This document shows, in pieces, positions 57,364 to 64,000 of a stretch of 64,000 nucleotides of DNA; within the stretch, counting starts at the first letter, position 1; the number at the start of each line of letters is the position of its first letter. Position numbers and translations under genes: made by a program. Below the pieces are notes generated by a model. That model saw only the letters and a program-made list of their open reading frames with translations. It searched no databases and was not told the origin of the DNA. Origin of the DNA: Mycobacterium gordonae (lineage in GTDB: Bacteria > Actinomycetota > Actinomycetes > Mycobacteriales > Mycobacteriaceae); contig NZ_CP070973.1 of assembly GCF_017086405.1 (NCBI RefSeq), positions 5,550,739 to 5,614,738 of the forward strand, given 5' to 3'.

Positions 57364-57678
57364 TCAGAAGACGGTCAGCTGCTGGGTCGCTGGCAGACTC
57401 GAGTCGGTGCGGGCAGCTTGTACAGCAGCCTCAAGTTGTGGGCGTATCTGCAGCGCCAGGGCATCCGCGGTCGCCGCCATCACCGCCGACCGCGGATACT
57501 GCGAGAAAGGCGTCGACGACGCCCAGCACGACCTAGGCGTACGCACGGTAGTGATACCTCGCAAAGGCAAACCTTCCCAGGTGCGACCAGCCAAAGAACA
57601 CCGGTTAGCTTCAGGCAAACCGTCACGTAGCGCAACGGACGTGAAGGCCGCATCTAGCACCCTCAAACGTGGCTACGG
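57364..57678 (+). pseudogene. ISNCY-type transposase gene, left part
   Basis: ITADRGYCEKGVDDAQHDLG then VRTVVIPRKGKPSQVRP and SSTLKRGYG are the C-terminal DDE portion of ISNCY-type transposases (usual form TADRGYGE, IPRKGKPG, LKRxYGWDR). The 5' part of the gene is missing or too decayed to read. The frame is cut at the codon after GYG by the IS481 element and resumes at 59593. Confidence 0.65.
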
Positions 57679-59588
57679 TGACGTGTATGGGTTCAGGACA
57701 TCGTTGACCGATCGTCACCAGGACATCGTTGACGGGCAATCCGTGGCTGGTGGAGGTCAATCCAGAGATTTACGAATCAGATTCCGATGTTGCGGCGCGC
57801 GTCACGATCGAGGTCCGCCTGCGCGCTGTCACTGAAGTCAGCGACGGTGCACCCGTTGGTGAGGTCGCTGAACGCTATGGCGTCACGCGCCAGACGGTCA
57901 CTGCCTGGCGCAAACGCTACGAGGCCGGCGGCTTGAAGGCTTTGGCCGATCAGTCCCGTCGCCCGCATTCCAGCCCGGGCCGCATCGCCGCCGATGTTGA
58001 AGCGTTGATCTGCGAGATGCGCCGGCATCATCGGCGGTGGGGAGCGCGACGAATCGCTTATGAGCTGAAGCGTGAAATCGGCGGACAGGCTCCGTCGCGT
58101 TCGACTGTGCATCGGGTTCTGCTGCGCAACGGTCTTGTGAATACTCAAGAGCAGCAACATAAACGGGTCTACAAGCGGTGGGCGCGGGAGGCGCCGATGC
58201 ACCTGTGGCAACTCGACATCGTCGGTGGGGTCTTCTTGGTCAACGGACGCGAACACAAAATCCGCCATCGACGACCATTCCCGATTCGTCGTCGCTGCCA
58301 CCGTGTTGCCGCAGCCGTCCGGCCCTGCGGTATGTGAGGCGTTCCTCGCGGCGATCAACCGCTGGGGTGCACCCTTTGAGGTGCTGACCGATAACGGTAA
58401 GCAGTTCACCGGAAAATTCACCCGGCCACTGCCCGTCGAGGTGCTCTTCGAGCGGATCTGCCGCGAGAACGGCATCACGGCTCGTTTGACCAGACGTCGT
58501 TCGCCGACGACCACCGGCAAGGTCGAGCGCTTCCACCGCACACTGCGGCGCGAATTGCTCGACGAAGTCGGTGCGTTCGAATCCATTGAGGCGGCCCAGG
58601 CCGCGATCGACGAATGGGTACATGCCTACAACACGGTCCGCCCACACCAATCGCTGGACATGGCCACACCGGCCAGCCTGTTTCGAAACCGGGCTGGCGA
58701 ATCCACACTCACGCCGTCAGACGAGACCCATTCCGCCGACCAGACCACCAATGCCGCACCGCTGTTGCAACCCACCGACATCCGCGCCTGCGGACCCATC
58801 GAGATGGACGTCCGCGTCCCCTCCTCGGGTGTCGTGGCCATCGCCGGCCTGCAGCAACTCTGGGTCGGCAAGAACTACGCCGGCCTGACGGTGACCTTAT
58901 GGATTGACCTCGCCCGCATCCATGTCGTGCCTGGCGACGAGGTCATCAAAACTGTCCCATCCCGAGTCACCACCGCTGGCCTTAAGCACCTGTCGCTGCG
59001 CGGTGTCCGCGCCGGGCGAGCAGACCCGGTTGAGCCCGCCGCGACAGGCGTGTCCGCGGGTAACCGACCTGGACCCATCGAAATCGACCGCACAGCAAGC
59101 CGCGACGGCATCGTTGTGGTCGCTGGTCGCGACCTGGCCCTGGGTACGGGTATCGCCGGCACCAGAGTGACGTTGAGATTAGACGGTGGCCTCATCCACG
59201 CGACTGCAGGGAACATGTTGCTCAAGACACTGCCAAACCCATTCAGCAGCAATGAAGTCCAGCAGCTCAAGGGGGTCAGACCCGCAGCATCGCCGCTTCC
59301 GCCGCCCCCACCGTCCGGCCCCCAAAGCGTTCAGCGGCGAGTCCCCAAAGACGGCGTAATCATGATCGCCGACCAACGTCTGCGTGTCGGCAGAACGCAT
59401 GTCGGAACGATCGTCACCGTCGTAGTCGATGACCACCACTTCCGCGTGCTGGACGGCACTACAGAGCTATCACTGCACGCACGGACGTCAACCAAACCCA
59501 TCCGCAACTTCAACGCCCACCGCCCCCGCCAACGGTAACCATGTCCCGACGACAACAGGTCGCGTATGTCTTGGGACCTCACAGGTCA
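57679..59588 (+). mobile_element. Complete IS481-family insertion sequence, 1910 bp
   Basis: The ends are imperfect inverted repeats of about 31 bases: TGACGTGTATGGGTTCAGG on the left, and TGACCTGTGAGGTCCCAAG reading inward from the right, with about 20 of 31 positions matching. Both ends are flanked by ACGG (57675-57678 and 59589-59592), a 4-base target duplication. Removing the element and one ACGG restores the ISNCY frame GYG-WDRPRIDG. The left end also has CAGGACATCGTTGAC twice. Confidence 0.85.
57729..59538 (+). pseudogene. IS481-family transposase, frameshifted, with C-terminal repeat domain
   Basis: The first frame (57729 on) has the HTH AERYGVTRQTVTAWRKRYEA and RRHHRRWGARRIAYELKR, up to the first catalytic Asp in WQLDIVGGVFLVNGREHKI. 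The rest is in another frame: AIDDHSRFVVAATVLPQPSG, LTDNGKQFTGKF (second Asp), TTGKVERFHRTL (Glu). Compared with intact relatives about five bases (coding for VTG) are missing at about 58262. Beyond the catalytic core are three related beta-rich units of about 70 residues (VVAIAGLQQLWVGKNYAGL, IVVVAGRDLALGTGIAGTRV, VIMIADQRLRVGRTHVGTIV). It is probably inactive unless the ribosome shifts frame. Confidence 0.8.
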
Positions 59589-59592
59589 ACGG

Positions 59593-59694
59593 CTGGGATC
59601 GGCCCCGCATCGACGGCATTGAAGGAACCCGATCTGGACCGGACACGGCGGGTTAACCCACAACCTCATCAAGATCAGCGCCCTCACCGAGTGA
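59593..59694 (+). pseudogene. ISNCY-type transposase gene, right part
   Basis: Directly after the second ACGG the sequence reads WDRPRIDGIEGTR, then in the next frame WTGHGGLTHNLIKISALTE and a stop at 59692-59694. This is the usual C-terminus of the same ISNCY transposase (WDRTxLDG, GHGxxxHNLxKI). One base is missing between the two pieces, so the gene was already or is now broken independently of the IS481 insertion. Confidence 0.65.
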
Positions 59695-59879
59695 TCGACA
59701 GCGCCCAAGCTACATTCATGCCCCACACTGGGTACGACCCAACGCAACCGCTCAGCGCACCGCCGCGGCTTCCTCATGTCGACGTAGGTAAGCTGAGCCA
59801 CGGTCGGTTAGGGTTAGGTTGTTTAACTATGCAGCACGAAAATGACCGCGTGGCGAATCCCATAAGTTCGTGCCTTCGG

Positions 59880-60247
59880 CAGGAGCCCGGCAGTGATGGT
59901 CTAACCATTATTCTGTCGGCCAATCGGGCGAGCATGACCGAAGGCTTACCGCAGGAATTAATGCGCAACGTCCTTGCCCACCCTGGGTTGGCGCGTCAGG
60001 ATGTGCCCAACCCGGAATGCAAACCCGGCTGGCCCTGGGTGATCGAGGCGGTCGAAAGCGGGTTAGGTGTTCCTGCCCGCGGCAATCGACGAAGCCCGAG
60101 AATCGTCGCTCAGCCATGGCAACATCTTGCCGGTGGTGCTGGATGCGCCTAATCCCACAACTTTTCTGCCCGCCACCAAGAAGTTCGATCGAACTGATCG
60201 CAATCGTGTCGGCGTTCTGCTCGGAGCTGGTGCCGCTGCAATGCTAG
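59880..60247 (+). pseudogene. 3' remnant of a type III polyketide synthase gene
   Basis: Three frames together give the end of a chalcone-synthase-like enzyme: GLTIILSANRASMTEGLPQE then WVIEAVESGLGV; LPAAIDEARESSLSHGNI, which carries the position of the catalytic Asn (GN); and AFCSELVPLQC with a stop at 60245-60247, matching the usual FCSELVLLRW end. The catalytic His region is altered (VPNPECKPG in place of a HPGGPK motif) and the N-terminal two thirds are gone. It overlaps the next gene's start, as such PKS-methyltransferase-reductase operons do. Confidence 0.6.
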
Positions 60248-60750
60248 TTCCCTATTACCTGTTGATCCTGGCGGTCGTGTTGGAACGCCTGGCCGAGCTG
60301 GTGGTGTCGCGGCGCAACGCCAAGTGGTCGTTTGCCCAGGGCGGCAAGGAGTTCGGCCGGCCGCACTACGTCGTCATGGTCATCTTGCACACCGCTCTGC
60401 TGGTGGGCTGCCTGGTGGAACCATCGGCGTTGCACCGCCCCTTCATCCCGTGGCTGGGCTGGTCGATGGTCGTGGTGCTGGCGTTGAGCCAGGGCCTGCG
60501 CTGGTGGTGCATCACGTCGCTGGGCAAGAGGTGGAACACCCGGGTGATCGTGCTGCCGCACGCGCCGCTGGTGAAGAAGGGTCCCTACCGATTCATGCAC
60601 CACCCGAATTATGTTGCGGTGGTGGCCGAAGGCGTCGCCCTGCCGATGGTGCACACCGCCTGGCTGACCGCGGTTGTCTTCACCCTGGCCAATGCCGCCT
60701 TGCTGTCGGTCCGGTTGCGGGTCGAGAACTCGGTGCTAGGTTACGCATGA
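60241..60750 (+). CDS. Isoprenylcysteine carboxyl methyltransferase-like membrane protein
   Basis: A 169-residue membrane protein with about five helices. RRNAKWSFAQGGKEFGRPHY and the conserved C-terminal GPYRFMHHPNYVAVVAEGVALP place it in the ICMT/DUF1295-like family (Rv1139c, 166 residues). In operons with type III PKS genes such enzymes methylate polyketide (alkyl-resorcinol or pyrone) products, so that is the likely role, now orphaned. ATG at 60241 overlaps the PKS stop. Stop overlaps the next start (ATGA). Confidence 0.87.
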   Translation: MLVPYYLLILAVVLERLAELVVSRRNAKWSFAQGGKEFGRPHYVVMVILHTALLVGCLVEPSALHRPFIPWLGWSMVVVLALSQGLRWWCITSLGKRWNTRVIVLPHAPLVKKGPYRFMHHPNYVAVVAEGVALPMVHTAWLTAVVFTLANAALLSVRLRVENSVLGYA

Positions 60751-61762
60751 CCGATTACGACGCCGACCTGCTGGTCGTCGGGGGCGGCCCCGGCGGTTTA
60801 GCCGCCGCGTTGCATGCACGGCGCCAAGGACTTTCGGTCCTTGTAGCCGAACCCGGGAAGGTCCTATCGACAAGGCGTGCGGTGAGGGACTGATGCCCGG
60901 CGGCCTTAAAGAGCTGACATCACTCGGCGTCGATCCTGCCGGTATGCCGTTTCGCGGAATCGCCTATGCCAGTGAACATCGCCGTGCCGAGGCGTTGTTC
61001 CGCAGCGGCCCGGGCAGGGGGGTGCGACGGACCACGCTGCACGCGGCGCTGGAGGCGCGTGCGAAAGTGGTTGATACCGAATGGATCCGGACCAAGGTGA
61101 GCTTCGTCGAGCAGGATGCGCATGGTGTATCCGCAGCGGGCGTCCGAACCAGGTGGCTGGTCGGCGCCGACGGGTTGCATTCGACGGTGCGCCGCGCCGT
61201 CGGGATCGCCGCGACCCGCGGCACACCGCGCCGCCACGGCCTGCGGTGGCACTACCGGGTGCCCGTCTGGTCGGAATTCGTCGAAGTGCATTGGTCGCGG
61301 TGGGGTGAGGCGTACGTGACCCCGGTAGAGCCGGATCTGGTGGGCGTGGCGATCCTGTCCCGCCAACGCCCCGAACTCGACTGGTTTCCTTGGCTGGCAA
61401 AGCGTTTGGAAGGTGCCGAGCGCACGTCGCCGCGCGGGTGCGGCCCACTGCGGCAGGTGGTCTCGCGCCGGGTGGCCGGTCGGGTGCTGCTGGTCGGCGA
61501 CGCTGCCGGCTACGAAGACGCGCTGACCGGTGAAGGCATCAGCCTCGCCGTCAAGCAGGCCGCCGCCGCGGTCGGCGCGCTCGCCGAAGAAACCCCGCAG
61601 GCCTACGAGCGCGCCTGGCACCGGGTGACCCGCGACTACCGGCTGCTCACCCGCGGTCTGGTGCTGGCCAGCACGCCGCATGCGGTGCGCCGCGCCATCG
61701 TCCCGGCCTGCACGGCATTGCCGCCCCTGTTCCAGTGGGGCGTCAACGTCCTGGCGTCCTGA
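60747..61762 (+). pseudogene. Geranylgeranyl-reductase-like FAD oxidoreductase, single-base frameshift
   Basis: The ATG at 60747 starts an FAD-binding domain: ADLLVVGGGPGGLAAALHAR. That frame stops at 60893. The continuation lies in another frame: EGPIDKACGEGLMPGGLKEL, RRTTLHAALEARAK, WLVGADGLHSTVRRAVG and LLVGDAAGYEDALTGEGIS (second FAD motif) to 61762. One base is missing at about 60851-60860, beside CCCGGG. The joined product is about 338 residues, the length of Rv1138c. It probably reduces or hydroxylates a polyprenyl or polyketide product in the operon with the methyltransferase. Confidence 0.82.
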
Positions 61763-61776
61763 CCTTTCCCCGCGAT

Positions 61777-62568
61777 CTAGCGCGCCTTCCAGACCGGGTC
61801 GCGCTTTTCGGCGAACGCCAGTGGACCTTCCCTGGCGTCCTCAGACCTGATCAGCGAACGCATCTCGCGCATGGTGCGGTCCCAGCCCACTTCCTCGGCG
61901 GTGATCACACCCTCGTCAACGCCGTAGGCGATGCGCTTGCTGGCCTGCACCGACAGCGGCGCATTTCCGGTCACCCGTGCGGCCAGCGTCAGAGCGGCAT
62001 CCAGCACCGCCCCCTCCTTGACCACCTGGTTGATCAGGCCCCACTCGTAGGCGTCCGAGGCGGTCAGCGGTTCACCGGTCAGCAGCAACTCCATCGCGAC
62101 CTTGTGCGGCAGCTGTTCCATGATCCTGAACACGCCCCCAGCGGCGGCGATCAACCCGCGCTTGACCTCCGGCAGCCCGAACTGGGCACGCTCGTCGGCC
62201 ACCACCAGGTCACTGGCCAGTGCCAGCTCGGTGCCGCCACCCAGGGCGGTGCCGTTGACGGCGGCGATGGTGGGCTTGTCGATGAAGTGGTGCACGTAAC
62301 CGGCGAATCCCCACTCCGGACGGTCCGGGTGGTAGATGTTCTCCCGCCGCGAGATTGCCTTCAGGTCGGCACCGGCGCAGAACGACTTGTCGCCCGCGCC
62401 GGTGATCACCACCGCCCGCACGTCGGGATCGTGCTGGGCATCCTCGAGGGCGTTGCCGACCCCGATACTGACCGCACCGTTGACCGCGTTGCGGGCCTCT
62501 GGACGGTTGATGGTGATGATCATGACGTTGCCGCGTCGCTCGACGAGAGCGCCGGGAACGTCCGTCAC
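61777..62568 (-). CDS. Enoyl-CoA hydratase/isomerase family protein
   Basis: A 263-residue crotonase: INRPEARNAVNGAVSIGV, GAGDKSFCAGADLKAIS, and VNGTALGGGTELALASDLVV, with LPEVKRGLIAAAGGVFR holding Glu of a hydratase active site. It has the length of a full crotonase, whereas the M. tuberculosis gene at this place (Rv1136) is a short fragment as far as I recall. GTG at 62568 overlaps the thiolase stop by 4 bases, so the two form a beta-oxidation pair. Confidence 0.92.
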   Translation of the reverse strand: MTDVPGALVERRGNVMIITINRPEARNAVNGAVSIGVGNALEDAQHDPDVRAVVITGAGDKSFCAGADLKAISRRENIYHPDRPEWGFAGYVHHFIDKPTIAAVNGTALGGGTELALASDLVVADERAQFGLPEVKRGLIAAAGGVFRIMEQLPHKVAMELLLTGEPLTASDAYEWGLINQVVKEGAVLDAALTLAARVTGNAPLSVQASKRIAYGVDEGVITAEEVGWDRTMREMRSLIRSEDAREGPLAFAEKRDPVWKAR

Positions 62569-63713
62569 AGCAGCTCCAGGATCGTCGCGTTGGCCTGCCC
62601 GCCACCCTCGCACATGGTCTGCAGGCCGTAACGAATTCCCTTGTCCCGCATGTGGTACAGCAGCGTGGTCATGATTCGGGCACCGGAGCCGCCGAGCGGG
62701 TGGCCCAGCGCGATCGCCCCGCCGTTGGGGTTCAGCTTGCTCTCGTCGGCGCCGATGTCCTTGAGCCAGGCCAGCGGAACCGGCGCGAACGCCTCGTTGA
62801 CCTCATAGGCGCCGATGTCGCCGATGGACAGCCCGGAGCGCTTGAGCACCTTCTGGGTAGCCGGAATCGGCGCGGTCAGCATGATCACCGGGTCGGCCCC
62901 GGCCAACGTCGCCGTGTGCACCTTGGCGATCGGCTTCATGCCCAGTTCCTTGGCCTTCTCGGCCGACATGAACAGCAGGGCGGCCGAGCCGTCGGAGATC
63001 TGCGAGGAGTTGCCCGCGTGGATCACGCCGTCCTCTTTGAACGCCGGCTTCAGCGAGGCCATCTTCTCCATCGGGGTGCCGCGGCGGATGCCCTCATCCT
63101 TCAGCACGACGTTGCCCTCGGAGTCCTTGATGGCGACGATCTGGTCGTCGAAAGCACCGGCATCCTGTGCGGCAGCGGCCTTTTCGTGCGAGTCCAGGGA
63201 GAACTGGTCCAGGTCGAGACGGGACAAGCCCCACTGCTCGGCGATCATCTCCGCGCCGATGCCCTGATTGGGGATCTTGCCCTCGTAGCGGCTCAGGAAG
63301 TTCTCCGGGTAGGGGCGCCCGCCGTTGGCCAAAGAAGCACCCATCGGGGTCCGCGACATCGACTCGACACCGCCGGCGACCACCACGTCGTAATGACCGG
63401 CCACCACGCCGGCCGCGGCGAAGTGCACGGACTGCTGGCTCGACCCGCACTGGCGGTCGACGGTCACGCCGGGCACCGTCTCGGGCCAGCCGGCGGTGAG
63501 CAGCGCGGTGCGGCCGATGTCGAGGGCCTGCTCGCCGGCCTGCATCACGCAGCCCCAGATGACGTCGTCGACGAGCTCGGGGTCGATGCCGGCTTTGGTC
63601 ACCAGACCGTTGAGGACCTGGGCAGACAGCTCGGCCGGGTGCACCCCGGACAGTCCTCCGTTGCGCTTGCCGATGGGGGAACGAACTGCCTCGACGATGA
63701 CTGCTTCAGCCAT
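62565..63713 (-). CDS. Acetyl-CoA C-acetyltransferase (thiolase)
   Basis: A 382-residue thiolase. Nucleophile Cys89 in VDRQCGSSQQSVHFAA, VAGGVESMSRTPMG, NEAFAPVPLAW with Asn-Glu, NPNGGAIALGHPLGGSGARI with His, and CEGGGQANATI with the second Cys. All active-site parts are intact. It cleaves 3-ketoacyl-CoAs in beta-oxidation. ATG at 63713; the palindrome 40 bases upstream is a likely operator shared with mcr/SDR. Confidence 0.95.
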   Translation of the reverse strand: MAEAVIVEAVRSPIGKRNGGLSGVHPAELSAQVLNGLVTKAGIDPELVDDVIWGCVMQAGEQALDIGRTALLTAGWPETVPGVTVDRQCGSSQQSVHFAAAGVVAGHYDVVVAGGVESMSRTPMGASLANGGRPYPENFLSRYEGKIPNQGIGAEMIAEQWGLSRLDLDQFSLDSHEKAAAAQDAGAFDDQIVAIKDSEGNVVLKDEGIRRGTPMEKMASLKPAFKEDGVIHAGNSSQISDGSAALLFMSAEKAKELGMKPIAKVHTATLAGADPVIMLTAPIPATQKVLKRSGLSIGDIGAYEVNEAFAPVPLAWLKDIGADESKLNPNGGAIALGHPLGGSGARIMTTLLYHMRDKGIRYGLQTMCEGGGQANATILELL

Positions 63714-63752
63714 GAGAATGTCTCCTTTGACACGTGCGGTTACCTAGATTGT

Positions 63753-63766
63753 CAACCATCCGGTTG
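63753..63766. promoter_or_regulatory. AACC/GGTT dyad upstream of the thiolase gene
   Basis: CAACCATCCGGTTG: 5-base arms with a 4-base spacer, 40 bases before the thiolase start. Same half sites and spacing as at 39316. Confidence 0.5.
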
Positions 63767-64000
63767 GGAGAGCACGGGGCGGGGTGGCATGGCCGCGTTG
63801 GTCACCATCAGAGTGACCCGACACTCACCATGCGAGCGCGACGAGGACCCTTGCGTCGAACGCATCGGTATGTTCGCAATCCTGTTATGGACCCCGGCGT
63901 GGACCGGTGCCAACGTTTGTCAGGACCGGACTTGAACAATCTAGGGACTCGCGAGCCATCTTTCGGAGATCGCCATGCGACCGAACGACCGCTGGCCGTC
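63767..64000. other. Right-end intergenic region
   Basis: No convincing gene. A 48-codon plus-strand frame (63789-63935) has no clear ribosome site or family. An ATG at 63975 with CGGAGATCG upstream opens a frame (MRPNDRWP) that runs off the window and may be the start of the next gene; too little is visible to say. Confidence 0.35.

Noticed and set aside
1..64000. tRNA or rRNA genes
   Set aside because: I looked for GTTCGA-type T-loops with CCA-like ends and for conserved rRNA segments and saw none; a tRNAscan run would settle it.

Overview
The window is a stretch of chromosome from a slow-growing, high-GC Mycobacterium. Diagnostic genes are fbiC, mshB, lpqW, pimE, PE and PPE proteins, EsxA/EsxB, an MmpL transporter and a secreted TB8.4-type protein. 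From 4.9 kb to the right end most genes follow, from memory, the M. tuberculosis order Rv1178 to about Rv1136. It is not M. tuberculosis itself: several slots hold other genes, and about 15 kb of accessory DNA is inserted.

Left part (1-26.9 kb). It starts with the 3' end of a cysN/cysC fusion, a small secreted CDGP-type protein, an esterase and an amino-acid-permease-like protein with a C-terminal OB-fold. Then come dapC-fdxC, a PadR regulator with fadH, a hemophore-like antigen, fbiC, a PE gene, mshB with a divergent TetR gene, a decayed PE gene beside a long intact PE gene, lpqW (frameshifted), typA, a Ser/Thr kinase with a polytopic membrane C-terminus, mutT2/phhB on a palindromic bidirectional promoter, and pimE (5' end frameshifted).

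Middle part (27-44.7 kb). Two Ala/Pro-rich secreted proteins are followed by a repair glycosylase coupled to a 48-residue Cys/His protein, a DUF5302 protein, an Rv1155-type F420/flavin protein, a DUF1697 protein, a methyltransferase, a GntR regulator, a sirtuin, an AbiEi/DUF559-like protein, an mmpL13-tetR-methyltransferase operon with an intact mmpL13, and lipid-catabolism genes (SDR, mcr, echA10). Two NmrA-like SDRs flank a CPBP membrane protease. A short leaderless two-peptide transcription unit with a strong terminator lies at 38.17-38.45 kb.

Accessory island (44.7-60.2 kb). This is the most unusual region. It carries paralogues of ESX-1 substrates and accessory proteins: PPE68, EsxB, EsxA and EspJ on the plus strand; EspB, EspL, EspA/E, EspC/F, EspD/H and a second EspA/E on the minus strand; EspK on the plus strand. 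No secretion-machinery gene (EccA-E, MycP, EspG, EspI) and no PE partner is present. The two EspA/E genes share a 1073-bp block that is almost identical although their N-termini have diverged. The right edge has an ISNCY-type transposase gene interrupted by a complete 1.9-kb IS481-family element with a 4-bp target duplication, then the frameshifted 3' end of a type III polyketide synthase. I infer that the island sends substrates through an ESX system encoded elsewhere.

Right end (60.2-64 kb). The chromosome backbone resumes with an isoprenylcysteine methyltransferase-like membrane protein, a geranylgeranyl-reductase-like FAD enzyme (frameshifted), a crotonase and a thiolase.

Three otherwise conserved genes (pimE, lpqW, the FAD reductase) each look like a single-base deletion. 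This may be real decay or consensus error. Many genes have a TAnnnT hexamer 6-7 bases before the start codon, as expected for leaderless mycobacterial mRNAs.
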